From assembly GCA_033398695.1 (NCBI GenBank), contig CM065805.1:161921787-161985786 (forward strand): DNA of 64,000 nucleotides. Direction: 5' to 3'. The notes beneath the pieces are model-generated. The model was not told the DNA's origin, ran no database searches, and saw only the letters and a program-made list of their open reading frames with translations. The position numbers and the translations under genes were made by a program. This stretch comes from Orobanche coerulescens. Lineage: Eukaryota; Streptophyta; Magnoliopsida; Lamiales; Orobanchaceae. Position 1 is the stretch's first letter; every line of letters begins with the position of its first letter. Below, piece after piece: positions 24,816 to 37,713 of the stretch.

Positions 24816-25236
24816 CTGTTCCTTTTTAACTTTATAAGCATCTATGACTTTTTCTCTTGCTGGCTTGAGTTGGTCCTGTTATTATCACTTTCATCAGAGT
24901 TTTATACATGTTTGTATTGTACAGGCAGTGAAATGGCAGTTATTAATTCAAAATTCGTATATCATGTATGAGAAGTTGAGTCTTGATATAAATCTTTTCT
25001 TTTTATTTTATTTTTATGTGTTTGCAAAGTTTTAAAGTAACCAAACAATAAGCGTAAATAACTCAATTTCCTCTTATGTCCCACACATCCTGTTATAAAG
25101 TCCAGAAACCGGGGTGCTGTGAATGCATCCTGCAAAGCAGCGCAATAATGAGTGTGTGAGAAATATTTTAATTATTTAGAATGGACTTATTGTTTAGTTA
25201 AATTTCTATATCTGATAATGATCTGTGATATGCTAT

Positions 25237-25840
25237 GATTACATGCTATTTGATCCATTTATAAACGGGTTTGCTGACCTACATGACCGACACCGAGATA
25301 TGAGGCTGGATGTTGATAACATGTCTTATGAGGTAAATGTCAAGTCTAAGTTTTTATTTGGTTTCTCTTTTGAGGCTTTTATCTGTTTTTATATATTTTG
25401 TAAGCTGTCTCTTATCAGGAACTGTTAACACTGGAACTACGCATAGGAGACGTCAAAAACGGCCTAGATGAGAACGTCATCTTGAAGTAAATGAAACAAA
25501 TAAAGCACATGTTTTCATGGGTATATCGACTCAAATTATGGGTACATGCTGCATATGTCGGGTGAGATTCATGTCCAGCTATCATGTTTAAGATAGTAAA
25601 CTTTCGCCTCTATGTAGCAAATAAAATAAATCAGATAACAGGAAGAACCGGCATGTATTAAACATCGCTTACTTTATTCCGGCAACTTTATGGTTTTGGT
25701 TATGCTATAACAATGTGTTGTATTACAGGAAGAGTATCAAAACGGAGATGATATCGGGACTTTGGATTGTGGACATGACTTCCACACATGCCGCACTAAA
25801 TCAGTTACACAGTGCATTGCCTTTGTTGCCATGTTATGAG
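25237..25840 (+). pseudogene. RING E3 ligase exons A-B-C, copy 3
   Basis: Exon A 25237-25332 is fully open, DYMLFDPF...DNMSYE, but its acceptor AG is altered to AT. Exon B 25419-25561 has a TAA where copy 2 has a serine codon (TCA), plus changes in its first codons. Exon C 25729-25840 keeps CGHDFHTC and then diverges, losing the final RING cysteines. Confidence 0.7.
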
Positions 25841-26169
25841 GTAATAATGAATGTTGTAGACACATTTGACTTAAATGCAATTTTCGAAATTTTTTTTTTG
25901 AAGAAATCAGTAATAATGTTAAAGTTTATCAAAGTCTTGATCGAGTTAAGGCCGTCCCATCAGGCGGCTCAATCTTTTTTCTTGAATGCTTAAACAATTA
26001 CAGGTTATGTTACATTTTTGTTTTTGGTTAAATGCAATATGATTTTTATCATATTTTGATTTTAGCATATACCTAATAGTTACATTTGTGACTTATGTAT
26101 TAATCAGGGCTTACTTTATTCCGGTAACTTTATGGTTTTGGTTATGCTATAATGATGTGTTGATTACAG

Positions 26170-26286
26170 GAAGAGTATCAAAATGGAGATGATATCGGGA
26201 CTTTGGATTGTGGACATGACTTCCACACATGATGCATTAAACAGTTGGTTACACATAATTCTGTGCCTTTGTTGCCATGTTATGAG
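26170..26286 (+). pseudogene. RING E3 exon C, extra copy
   Basis: A second exon C lies downstream of copy 3, with its own CAG acceptor and GT donor and the same TGA after HT that copy 2 carries. It is therefore closer to copy 2 than to its neighbour, pointing to unequal exchange and not simple duplication. Confidence 0.65.
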
Positions 26287-26904
26287 GTAATAATGAATGT
26301 TATAGACACATTTGACTTGAATGCAATTTGCTGTCGTTTGTCATTGTTTGTCTTGAATATGTAAAACTTCAGGCTCCCATGCCTAATCGGCTCATTATTT
26401 AGTTTAACGAAACTTTCATATAGGCTCATTCTGTAACACCCCGAGATATTCGGAATAATTACAGCGCCGTAAACCCTTTAGGTAAGGATTTACAAGGCTA
26501 ATTTTAAAAAGAGTGTAAATATAAACCAATCGTACAACTGAAGTTTAAAGACATATTTGATTCAACCGATCAAAGAGTTAATTTATACAACCATATCGAA
26601 AGGACATTATTAAAACAGACGTACTCGAGTACTGAACGAAACAAGAAAACAACTCTCGACAACAATAACATCAATCACATCACTGAGCCATCTCATCGTC
26701 CTGTCGGTACTGTGGCTGCCTCCCCGCTCCTCGGCTACCTGAACATCAAAACAATGTCCACCCCCGAAGGGGTTAGCAAAACGATGCTAGTACAAGTATC
26801 ATAATACAATAAATCATCAATGCATCATAAAACATGCAAAACGGACTTCCGCTACCGGAATCCAACGATGCGAATCCTCACGATCCCATCAATACAATAC
26901 AGGG

Positions 26905-27073
26905 TAATCCAGCGATCCAGCGCCCTTGGTATAGATCCCCATGATGATCCCGTCGGACCAACGCATGGTGGAAAACCCGTCCAGCGATCCAGCGCCCTCA
27001 GCATAGATCCCCATGATGATCCCATCGGACCAACGCATGGTGGACATTCGATCCAGCGCCCTCAGCATAGATC
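26905..27073 (-). repeat. Tandem repeat of about 70 bp in gypsy B LTR
   Basis: GATCCAGCGCCC begins at 26914, 26985 and 27050, and each is followed by TAGATCCYCATGA. Element C inserted at the end of the third unit. The same array lies near 42990-43165 in the 5' LTR. Confidence 0.85.
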
Positions 27074-27770
27074 CTCATTGTAATATCCGCAATTTTCGAT
27101 TTTCGGTAAATTTCTTTTTTTGGTCGGAGTCTGTTTTGACGACTCTCTCATGACTGTTTCGTCATTCGGAGAATATTTAATTCTGCACTTTTGTCATCCG
27201 AGTTCGTTTCGGTGCTGCTTTGTTGAGTTCCGTGCTTTTTAGCGACTTTTCCGCGCTTGAGTTCGGTTCTTGCGAATCTCGTTCAAACCGCTGTTTGGGG
27301 TTTTTCGTAAGTTCATTTAACGTTGTTATACGTGTTGTGAGCTTCGGTTTGATTATTCGTTGTCGTATGGTGATTTTCGGGCATTTGGGCCATTTTCGTA
27401 ATTTCCCAAAGTTTGGGGTAATTACCTTCCGTTGTCGAATTTCGAGCCTTCGGGTGGTCGGAATCGTGTGTTCTACTAGCTCTTAGATTCGTCTTTGTGA
27501 GTACTTCGTAACCGTATCTTCGGTTCGTATTCAGGTTCGGGTTTCGGTGTCGTTTTGTTGAATTCAGGATTTCTAAACGACTTTTCTAAGTATGAGTTCG
27601 ACTTTGTTGGATCACCATTAATTTTTGGTAACTCCAAAAATTCTGAATCTTGCAATATTATAGAGAATCGAGTTAGCTTTCCAATGGTTCGAACGGTGAG
27701 TCAATCGAGTCCGGACGAGAGAGTTATGATCGTTTTCGTTCACCCGCTCATTTGGCGATCCGCCGACCGG

Positions 27771-27985
27771 ACTCGGCCGTGTCGTCCGACACGGCCGTGT
27801 CGTACTCGTCCGGATAAGCGGTAGCCCGCGCCCGAGGCTCGACCGTGTTCCAGACACGGCCGAGTCGATGCCGAGCGCCCCTTCGCGACACGGCCGTGTC
27901 ATGCGGACACGGTCGAGTCCTGCCGACGGCTGCGCGCCACGGCCGTGTCGAGGCGGACACGGTCGAGTCTGTCGACCTATTTAAG
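27771..27985 (+). promoter_or_regulatory. LTR promoter with GACACGG dyad cluster, gypsy C
   Basis: Dense copies of the perfect 14-base palindrome GACACGGCCGTGTC and half-variants such as GACACGGTCGAGTC fill 200 bases, directly followed by TATTTAAG at 27978-27985. The second LTR has the same cluster at 33601-33800, with TATTTAAG at 33809-33816. Position suggests an enhancer made of repeated dimer-binding sites. All units are CpG-rich and so are also potential methylation targets. Confidence 0.65.
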
Positions 27986-28934
27986 GCCCAAAGATCGGGT
28001 TTTCTTCATTTTTCTCACTCGTTTCTTCCTCTTCCGCTGGAGCTTTGATGGTCATGAAGGGATGTTGTTAGAGGTTAAATCCATGAAGTTTTGAAGTTCA
28101 TAACATCGATTAATCCTTCCATAACTTGCTCCGATCGACCGAATCAAGGCAAGTTTTCCTAAATTATAGTTTTGGGAATTTTGTTCGATTTGTCCGTTTA
28201 ATCCGTTTTAACTCGAATATTGATGGATTGATGATTGTTAAGATATATCATATCTAATTCCTTGTTATTCCACGGTTGGATTGCCACGATTTGTCGTTTT
28301 ATTGAGTATTTTATCGACGCCTTGAAGGTGTTCGATAAAATGTCACAAAGAGAATTCGGCGTTCTACGATTATTTCTTCCTCTTATGATCGATGATTTAT
28401 TGATTATATGTAATTAGGGTCGAATTCTTGTGAAGAACTCGAGTCGGAACCCTTCCGCTCGTTGTCTCCTTCGGTCCGAGCTTCCCGGTCGAACCGTGTT
28501 CTTCGGAGCGTTTGGTAGCGGTTATTAAGGCAAGTATCTTATTATACGACTTGTATCTTGTGAATAGTAACTACGTATGATTTGTATGACGATTTTTCTT
28601 GCCTCCGTAAATATGTTCCGTTTGAGTAGGTTGTGTTTTCCAAATTTGAAGGCTTTGTGATAATAGTGATATATTGGTATCCGTGTTAGGCGTTGTGCCA
28701 TTTGTGCAGGATTGCGATGTACATATGAGATGGTTGCACACGTGGTTGTTCAATGTATTGTGTACCGAATGTGTGTTATGTTGGTTAAATGTCGTTGATT
28801 GATGATAGTTGTTGCGAGTGTCGAGGTTGTGTTATGTGCGTCTGTGTACGATTTTGTGGTAATCAAGGTGATTGATTAATTGTGCTCATTGTTGTATGTA
28901 ATGTGAATGTGAATATGTGTGTGACCGCTAAGTT

Positions 28935-29392
28935 CACTCGTGTTGGTTCGACGGGACCTACGAGGATTCGTGGCGGTGGACTACGGGATCGTAACTTAGT
29001 GAGGTGCGAGGTCCAATCGTGCGGGTGCAGCGAGGCCTACGATAACGCATGGCGGTGGACCATGAGTTTCGGACACGGTGCGTCCAACCGGGTGAGCTCG
29101 ACGGGGCTTACGGTGACACGTGGCGGTGGACTACGGTGTCGGACGTGTGTGTGATTGTTGTGATTGATATGGTCCGTGCGGGTTGTTATGCCTACGGAGA
29201 CACGTGATGTGGATCACGGTGTCGGGTTTGGTTATGTTTAGTTAATAGTCCGTGTGGGTTGTTGAACCTACGGAGACACGTGACAGTGGATCACGGTGTC
29301 GGAATTGATTATGTTTGTTTAATTGTGCGTGATGTAGTCCGTGCGGGTTGTTGAACCTACGGAGACACGTGACGGTGGATCACGGTGTCATG
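28935..29392 (+). repeat. Tandem repeat array in gypsy C LTR
   Basis: Six diverged units of about 47-90 bp share CCTACGGAGACACGTGA and then GGTGGA-CTACGG/TCACGG with GTGTC at the end. Within a unit GACACGTG and CACGGTGTC can pair, so each unit can fold. The second LTR holds the same array at 34785-35228. Confidence 0.8.
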
Positions 29393-29744
29393 AGCATGAT
29401 ACTTTCAAATCAAAGTTTTTAAAGGAAAAGTTTTAAGAAAGAACGTTGGGCGAGCCCCACGAGATTTATGGAAATGTTTAGGTATTGTAAACTGTTGAAT
29501 TATGAAACAAGTTTTGGGTTAAGGCCTAATGTTTACGAAAAGGTTTTGTAAATTGGGACTCGAGGTCAAAAGAATTTCTGTTTCAAAAATCCCGAGATGA
29601 TGTGTTCCTTTTCAAATATCTCTTACTTGAGTTCGAAATTCTAAAACTTCTCAGAACATTTTGATAATGGATTTCCGTATTAAATTCGTAGTTGCTATTT
29701 GCTTGTTACTTTTCGTATGGTTTGATACTTGCACTAGTAAAACA

Positions 29745-29825
29745 AAGGAGTTTTACTAACCCCAGTATTCGGGGTGGATGTCTGCTACTGCGTCCGGTAC
29801 ATGCGAGTTCGGGGAGCGATCACAG
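29745..29825 (+). promoter_or_regulatory. Conserved LTR hairpin module, gypsy C
   Basis: AGTTTTACTAACCCC-AGTATTC-GGGGTGGATGTC forms a short GC stem and is followed by CGTCCGGTACATGCG. Near-identical wording occurs in element D (62505-62580) and, on the minus strand, in B. It is also present in the second C LTR near 35590-35660. Confidence 0.6.
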
Positions 29826-30147
29826 GATTGGCACAATGGGATGACGAGTGCGATACTAATCAAGAGTTGAGAGTTGGTAGAGTTTAGTTGTATTGCTAGA
29901 GTTGATTCGGTCTTCCGTTGTATTGTATTTCACCCCTGTGTGGGTAATGTTGTTAGTCATCTGTTGATAGAGTTGTGTGACCTCATCGGTGCATGTGTTT
30001 ATGTGTAAGTGACCTTGACGGTGCAGATTATTATATTGTTTGACCACAGACGGGCAAGCTTTTGGTTGTTTATGGACGTTTGCTGGTAGATCCTTGCGGA
30101 AAGGGTTTACGGCGTGTAATATTCCCATACGGTTTTGGGGTGTTACA

Positions 30148-32916
30148 TTTATGGTATCGAGCTTAGGTTGCGGAAACCTAGGTCGTCGGGTCGAGTCAAG
30201 TCGTGATTTGTCGAGTAATGTGTTGTCATGTCGTTTGAGTCATCGGGTGACAAGTTGAGTTGTGCGTAGTCACAACGTGTCGGTTATGTTGTCGGACGAG
30301 ATTGGTATCGTGGCGACCGTCACCTCCGTGCGACTGTGGATGTAAGTCTCCTCTTTTATGCGAAGTACTGTATCTGGATTTTTATCTTTGTGATTTAATT
30401 GGGGTGCATTATTTTATTTAAACAGTATTTTGTAATATAATTGTTTTTAGTACTTTTGGCATATAGTATGTGTATAGGACTTGTCACATTATTGTTTTAT
30501 CTTTGAACCACCGGTGGTGTGGTATGGTGTGGAAGTTGTAAACCTTGACGGATTTCGAAAAGGTATCGGCGTGAGTTTTAGTTTGAAAACCGATTCCTTT
30601 AACCGAGTTTTGGCGTTATGGCCTTGAACGTTTTGGCAAAATTCTTGTGACGGTACTTAGTATTTTGTAAATGGCTTTTGTGAGTTTTTTTGAAATATTA
30701 CGTCATCGGCCCTTTTGGCGTTTTTGTAAATATTTTTATCTGGTGGGTTCGGCGCGGGACCCACAACGCTATAATGTTCCGTGTAATTACTCGAGATTTT
30801 TGGGCATTCTAGCCCATTGAATTATCTTTGAAAATCTTGAGTATCCTAGAAATAAATTTCGAGACGTACGTTTAAAATGAATTGTTTTCTCATGGTACTT
30901 CCAAGGTGCCACGATATGTTTCCGAATTCTTCTACCTCGAGGACCAAAATGTTTTGAGATATTTTTCAATGTTTTATAAACACTTTTACTTAGACCCGAG
31001 GGTCGAATATTTCAGAAAGTTTATCAAGAAAAGAAAGTGTACTAATTTTTATCGAATGAGAAATGGTTTTCCAAAGTCTCGATATCGATTTTTCACGTTT
31101 GTACTTTTTTTGAAAGGTGATTCTCAAGATCAACCGGTGTTTTTCTAAATTATTTTCAAAAGGAGGTTTTCGTTTTTTTTAAAAACCTATCCATTCCCGT
31201 TTGAGGGCTGGGTATGTATGTATGATGTTCACGTTGTCGTTATGATGTTTGCTCCCGAGTATGATCGAATTGGTGCCATGAACGTCGAGGCGTAGCCACG
31301 CATTTGCTGTACTAGCCCTCTGTGAGAGGTGTGAACCGGTGTTTACTGTTTATCGCCTCATGGCGATTTGCGTGTTGTCACACGAGTGTGAGATGTTGAA
31401 GCTTGGGTTTGTACGCTTGTGTACATGTGTGATTGTTTCATAATGTTTGTAATTATGTGCTGATTATCGTTCGGGCCGTTGGTGTCGCCGAACGATACTG
31501 TCGTTGTTGTAGTGTTTGTGTGTGTATTACTTTACGATGGTAATCGTTGTATATGATATGTGTTATGATTCTTTATTATGCTGAGTTGGCATCTCCAGTA
31601 TGTTGTTTTGCGGTGTTATGTTCCATTGTATCTAGCATCTGTATTTTCGATATGCCGAGAGGCATTTGAGCGTATTGTCTTTGAGGGCATGTGCGTGCCA
31701 ATTGTCCTTCTCGTCGCAATGCTTTTCAAGTGTGGACCCGAGAGACACAGATCCGATTTTGCGAGTTGGGTTCCGAGTCTTTCGGGCGCGAACTTGATAT
31801 AGATATGAGGATCGGATCGAGAGGCCCATGGGATATATTTCGACGTTTGCTTTTGTGTTGTCACCTTACTCCGTTGTTGTGAGTTGCGGGAACGACATTT
31901 CTTTTATAAGAGGTCGAATGTAATGCCGTATCGTTTTGACTTACGCATTTCCTCTTTCTCAGTCTATCGACTCGTCGTGTTCGTTGATACTTTATGAACT
32001 TGTTACGTATTTCGGTTTCATCGTTCGAACGAATCGTGATCTTGTTGTGAGTCGATCCGGTTATCGATGTGACTTTTTGGGTTCGATTCGATTCTTGTGA
32101 ACCTTGTTCGGGAGTGACCTCATCTGGTTCCATTAGTTCTTTTATTCAAGTGGATCGGATTTGGAACTCTTGTGTTTTCGACTCTTTCGACTCATTATGT
32201 TCGTTGACATTTCGAGCTTGTCCCCCCTTGCTTTTGTTGATCGAACGAGTGTGGTATTGTTTTGGAATAACTCATTTGTCGTTGTGACTTTTCAATCGCT
32301 ATTCCCTTCCCTGTGGATCTTATGGGAATGCACGTCTTGTTGTTCTCACCAGATCATCCTGGGAGTTGTTGTTTGAATTTTCTTATCCTTCGTGTTTCGA
32401 ACATGATTGTTCGATTTTTGTTGTCTCGATCGTTGTGGTTCGATCGTTTGTTTGTTCGGTTTTGTTCTCGTTTCGTGATTGTTGAGCATTCAGGCTCCTT
32501 CCTAATTCCCTTAAGTTCGGGAAATTAGTCTCATTTTCGATCTTCCAACCCTTGGGCGGTGGGATTCCGTATTTGTTCAGCGGTTGGCTCGCGTTTTGAT
32601 TGATGTACCGTTGGGTTGGTCAATCATATTGATTTTCGTTCGTTGTGTTTTGTGATTGTCGGATAATTGACTTGGCTATATTATCCGTTTGATGACGCTT
32701 GTCATTTGTTGCTTTTATTATATCCCTAACGGCGACGATGTTTTGGTCGCCGTGGAGCGTGTTTTCACGCCGTATATTCCTTTGCGTTGTTTGTAACATT
32801 TCGCCGTTGGGCGTTAGTTACGCATTCTTGTGTATCTTGTTGAGTTTTGCACATGGAATATTTCTCCTCCTACTTGTTTTAAGTTTGGGACGAAACTTCT
32901 TTTAAGGAGGGTAGAA
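30148..32916 (+). other. Gypsy C interior without coding sequence
   Basis: Starts with the primer site and a leader resembling that of element D, including GTGGATGTAAGTCTCC near 30337, which looks like a splice donor. It ends with AAGTTTGGGACGAAACTT and the polypurine tract. Open frames are at most about 90 codons and none shows a protease, RT, integrase or gag motif on either strand. Confidence 0.8.
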
Positions 32917-35900
32917 TGTAATATCCGCAATTTTCGATTTTCGGTAAATTTCTTTTTTTGGTCGAGTCTGCTTTGTGACTCTCTCATATTTGTTTCGTCA
33001 TTCGAGAATATTTAATTCGCACTTTTGTCATCCGAGTTCGTTTGGTCTTTGCTTTGTTGAGTTCCGTGCTTTTTAGCGACTTTTCCGCGCTTGAGTTCGG
33101 TTCTTGCGAATCTCGTTGGCTGTCGTTTGGGGTTTTTCGTAAGTTCATTTAACGTTGTTATACGTGTTGTGAGCTTCGGTTTGATTATTCGTTGTCGTAT
33201 GGTGATTTTCGGGCATTTGGGCCATTTTCGTAATTTCCCAAAGTTTGGGGTAATTACCTTCCGTTGTCGAATTTCGAGCCTTCGGGTGGTCGGAATCGTG
33301 TGTTCTACTAGCTCTTAGATTCGTCTTTGTGAGTACTTCGTAACCGTATCTTCGGTTCGTATTCGTGTTCGGGTTTCGGTGTCGTTTTGTTGAATTGGGA
33401 TTTCTAAACGACTTTTCTAAGTATGAGTTCGACTTTGTTGGATCACCATTAATTTTTGGTAACTCCAAAAATTCTGAATCTTTGCAATATTATAGAGAAT
33501 CGAGTTAGCTTTCCAATGGTTCGAACGGTGAGTCAATGGGAGTCCGGACGAGAGTTATGATCGTTTTCGTTCACCCGCTCATTTGGCGATCACTGCCCGG
33601 ACTCGGCCGTGTCGTCCGACACGGCCCGTGTCGTACTCGTCGGATAAGCCGGTAGCCACGCCCGCAGGCTCGACCGTGTTCCGTGACACGGCCGAAGTCG
33701 ATGCCGGCGCCCCTTCGCGACACGACCGTGTCATGCCGGACACGGTCGAGTCCTGCCACGGCTGCGCGCCACGACCGTGTCGGGCGGACACGGTCGAGTC
33801 TGTCGACCTATTTAAGGCCCAGTGATCGGGTTTTCTTCATTTTCTCACTCGTTTCTTCCTCTTCCGCGGCTGGAGCTTTGATGGTCATGAAGGGATGTTG
33901 TTAGAGGTTAAATCCATGAAGTTTTGAAGTTCATAACATCGATTAATCCTTCCATAACTTGCTCCGATCGACCGAATCAAGGCAAGTTTTCCTAAATTAT
34001 AGTTTTGGGAATTTTGTTCGATTTGTCCGTTTAATCCGTTTTAACTCAGAATATTGATGGATTGATGATTGTTAAGATATATCATATCTAATTCCTTGTT
34101 ATTACACGGTTGGATTGCCACGGATTTGTCGTTTTATTGAGTATTTTATCGACGCCTTGAAGGTGTTCGATAAAATGTCACAAAGAGAATTCGAGCGTTC
34201 TACGATTATTTCTTCCTCTTATGATCGATGATTTATTGATTATATGTAATTAGGGTCGAATTCTTGTGAAGAACTCGAGTCGGAACCCTTCCGTTCGTTG
34301 TCTCCTTCAGGGTCCGAGCTTCCCGGTCGAACCGTGTTCTTCGGAGCGTTTGGTAGCGGTTATTAAGGCAAGTATCTTATTATACGACTTGTATCTTGTG
34401 AATAGTAACTACGTATGATTTGTATGACGATTTTTCTTGCCTCCGTAAATATGTTCCGTTTGAGTAGGTTGTGTTTTCCGAAATTTGAAGGCTTTGTGAT
34501 AATAGTGATATATTGGTATCGGTGTTATGCGTTTTTCCTTTTGTGCAGGATTTCGATTTACATTTGAGATGGTTGCACTCGTGGTTTTTCAATGTATTTT
34601 TTACCGAATGTGTGTTATGTTGGTTAAATGTCGTTGATTGATGATAGTTGTTGCGAGTGTCGAGGTTGTGTTATGTGCGTGCAACGTACGATTTTGTGGT
34701 AATCAAGGTGATTGATTAATTGTGCTCATTGTTGTATGTAATGTGAATGTGAATATGTGTGTGACCGCTAAGTTCACTCGTGTTGGTTCGACGGGACCTA
34801 CGAGGATTCGTGGCGGTGGACTACGGGATCGAACTTAGTGAGTGCGGAGGTCAATCGTGCGGGTGCGACGAGGCCTACGATAACGCATGGCGGTGGACCA
34901 TGAGTTTCGGACACGGTGCGTCAATGGGTGAGCTCGGCGGGGCTTACGGTGACACGTGGCGGTGGACTACGGTGTCGGGCTGTGTGTGTGATTGTTGTGA
35001 TTGATATGGTCCGTGCGGGTTGTTATGCCTACGGAGACACGTGATGTGGATCACGGTGTCGGGATTGGTTATGTTTAGTTAATAGTCCGTGTGGGTTGTT
35101 GAACCTACGGAGACACGTGATGATGGATCACGGTGTCGGAATTGATTATGTTTGTTTAATTGTGCGTGATGTAGTCCGTGCGGGTTGTTGAACCTACGGA
35201 GACACGTGACGGTGGATCACGGTGTCATGAGCATGATACTTTCAAATCAAAGTTTTTAAAGGAAAAGTTTTAAGAAAGAACGTTGGGCCGAGCCCCACGA
35301 GATTTATGGAAATGTTTAGGTATTGTAAACTGTTGAATTATGAAACAAGTTTTGGGTTAAGGCCCTAATGTTTACGAAAAGGTTTTGTAAATTGGGACTC
35401 GAGGTCCAAAAGAATTTCTGTTTCAAAATCCCCGAGATGATGTGTTCCTTTTCAAATATCTCTTACTTGAGTTCGAAATTCTAAAACTTCTGGGAACATT
35501 TTGATAATGGATTTCCGTATTAAATTCGTAGTTGCTATTTGCTTGTTACTTTTCGTATGGTTTGATACTTGCACTAGTAAAAGCGGTGGAGTTTACTAAC
35601 CCCCAGTATTCGGGGTGGATGTCTGATACTGCGTCCAGTACATGCGAGTTCGGGGAGCGATCACGGGATTGGCACAATGCGATGACGAGCTGCGATACTA
35701 AACAAGATTTTAGAGTTGGTAGAGTATAGTTGTATTGCTAGAGTTGATTCAGTCTTCCGTTGTATTGTATTTCACCCCTGTGTGGGTAATGTTGTTAGTC
35801 GATCTGTTGATAGAGTTGTGTGACCTCATCTGGTCTGTGTGTTTATGTGTAAGTGACCTTGGACGTGCAGTATTATTATATTGTTTGACCCTGGACGGGC

Positions 35901-35995
35901 AAGCTTTTGGTTGTTTATGGACGTTTAGCCTGGTAGATCCTTGCGGAAAGGGTTTACGGCGTGTAATATTCCCATACGGTTTTGGGGGTGTTACA
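32917..35995 (+). repeat. Gypsy C 3' LTR (3079 bp)
   Basis: Matches 27079-30147 with scattered differences, many at CTG/CAG or GG sites. Starts after the polypurine tract, ends GTGTTACA at 35995. Confidence 0.93.
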
Positions 35996-37713
35996 CTCAT
36001 GACCCCCTCGGATCATTTATACCATAATCAATCAATTATGCATACACATATGCATTTCAATATGTTCATCAATACGAACAAACAACAACGAATATCACGC
36101 AAATTTTTAGAAATACATCTCATATACAAAATATGAACAATACCATAAGCATAATAAATCAAACTCGACATATGATACTTGCCTCGAAAATGGCAAGACG
36201 AAATACTTCAAGGATCTCGACACACTCGAAGGCCGCCTCCTTCGATCAACGTAACAAGCTCGAACCTTAACAAAAGGAACGATATACAAATCATCTCAAG
36301 TCGAACGATGGCCTAACAATTCGGTCTATGGCCGAAAAGCTCAAAATAAACAAGTCGTGCGGATTGCTTAGCGCGCTCGTACTCTACGTAACGTGCACTA
36401 AGACGGATTTAGCGTACGCTATCGTATAAGACTAGCGTCGCTAGCCACGGTCTGGCGATCGACTCGGCTGGTCTCATAACGTACGCTACGTGCGTTTGGC
36501 GTTAATCGACCGATAGCGCACGTTAACTCACACGTGTTAGCGTGCGCTAATATTGCATGGCGAATCGCAAGCCAAAAGGTTGAATGGTGAAGAACTCATG
36601 AATCCTACCGTGATAATACAAGTTATCCTCGGGCAAATCATGCTAATAAGGTTTGTGGAAGATTTATGATCGTGAAATACAAATATACGGATAGCCAACT
36701 CAACATCATAATTCATCTACGATCTCCAAGAAATAATCTAAGTTCCATTTGTTCTACATTCCAAAACACATGATTCCATCGTGTAAAACGTATCAACTGG
36801 GTAATATCCGATCATTGATCATAACTTGATTTGAACATGCTTAGGAGTCCTTATAATAAGATGGTTCAAAGGTTCATACGATATATAATGCCGATACGTC
36901 GAAAGTATCCTTCTAACATGTGATGACCGATTAAAAACGAAATACTTGCTATCAAAACATGATTCAAACTTCCTTAGGAACATTACTAACATCAGTGAAG
37001 AATCACCTACCTCAAAGTAGTGAAGAATACGGAGGAAAATGAAGCGATCCAACACCGAAGGCTTGAACACCAATCTCCAATGATATACGATCTTCAATCT
37101 CGAACTAGGAGGTTGATATGAAGTGTTTGGGACGAAGTGAGTTATGTTCTAAGTGTAAGAGTTCGGGTTATGGGAGGAGAAAAACTGAAATCTCGAATAG
37201 GATGATGTCCTATTTATAATAAATGGCTATTAGCGCGTGCTAGACCCTATTCGTAGCGTGCGCTAACGGCTCACAGTCTAAACTGTACTCGGCACTTAGC
37301 GTGCGCTACGCATCGACCTGTAGCGTGCACTAAGGCGTTGACTCGGCTTTTCCCGAAAGCCGTCCAGGTACATCCGACACAATCCGACAGGGGTCCCCTG
37401 GCCAGATCTCACCTACCGCACATCCCAATCAATCTGACCACGCATAGCGTGCGCTAATTACATTCTGTAGCGTGCGCTATGAAACCACGTTAGCGTACGC
37501 TACCCTTAGCCTATAGCGTGCGCTACATGCACAGAATTTCAACCTTACAAATCACAACCATGACATTAAACGCTCGGCAACATCGGATTATGAAATACGG
37601 AGAATAATACTCAGACAAAAGTACAATTATTACAATATCACAAGTTCCAATTACATAACAGAAATCTCGGGCATTACATCCTTCCTCCCTAAAAAGAAGT
37701 TTCGTCCCGAAAC

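Larger units (their letters stand above)
21370..26426 (+). repeat. Tandem mosaic of RING E3 and ER-peptidase exons, part 1
   Basis: Three diverged tandem units, each containing some of: RING E3 exons A, B, C and an ER-metallopeptidase-like exon, in recognisable intron context with conserved splice-site positions. Exon A recurs at 21575, 23053 and 25237, so unit spacing is about 1.5 and 2.2 kb. A fourth unit resumes at 44843 after element B. The order E3 exon, peptidase exon, E3 exon shows that two unrelated genes were fused before or during amplification. Confidence 0.7.
27079..30147 (+). repeat. Gypsy C 5' LTR (3069 bp)
   Basis: In plus-strand order: dyad cluster 27771-27970, TATA-like TATTTAAG at 27978-27985, tandem repeats 28935-29392, hairpin module near 29750-29820, LTR end. 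Nearly identical to 32917-35995. The open frames here are short, recur in the other LTR and match nothing, so I do not call genes. Confidence 0.93.
27079..35995 (+). mobile_element. Gypsy element C, non-coding (LARD-like)
   Basis: Plus-strand LTR element of 8917 bp with target duplication CTCAT. LTRs are 27079-30147 and 32917-35995, opening TGTAATATCC and closing GTGTTACA. The primer site TGGTATCGAGCTTAGG at 30152 and the polypurine tract TTTTAAGGAGGGTAGAA before 32917 fix the orientation. The 2.77-kb interior has no recognisable gag or pol. Intact LTRs, primer site and tract with no coding region fit a large non-autonomous derivative mobilised in trans. It lies inside the LTR of B, so it is younger than B. 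Confidence 0.93.
26432..37678 (-). repeat. Gypsy B 3' LTR, split by element C
   Basis: LTR bases are 26432-27078 and 36001-37678 (about 2.33 kb), matching 42519-44837. Plus-strand edges are TGTAACACCCCGAG and CGGGCATTACA. The split lies at CTCAT, duplicated at 27074-27078 and 35996-36000. Confidence 0.93.

Noticed and set aside
27618..28048. Overlapping Arg-rich open frames in the gypsy C LTR
   Set aside because: They are translations of the GACACGG palindrome cluster in several frames on both strands, with no domain.
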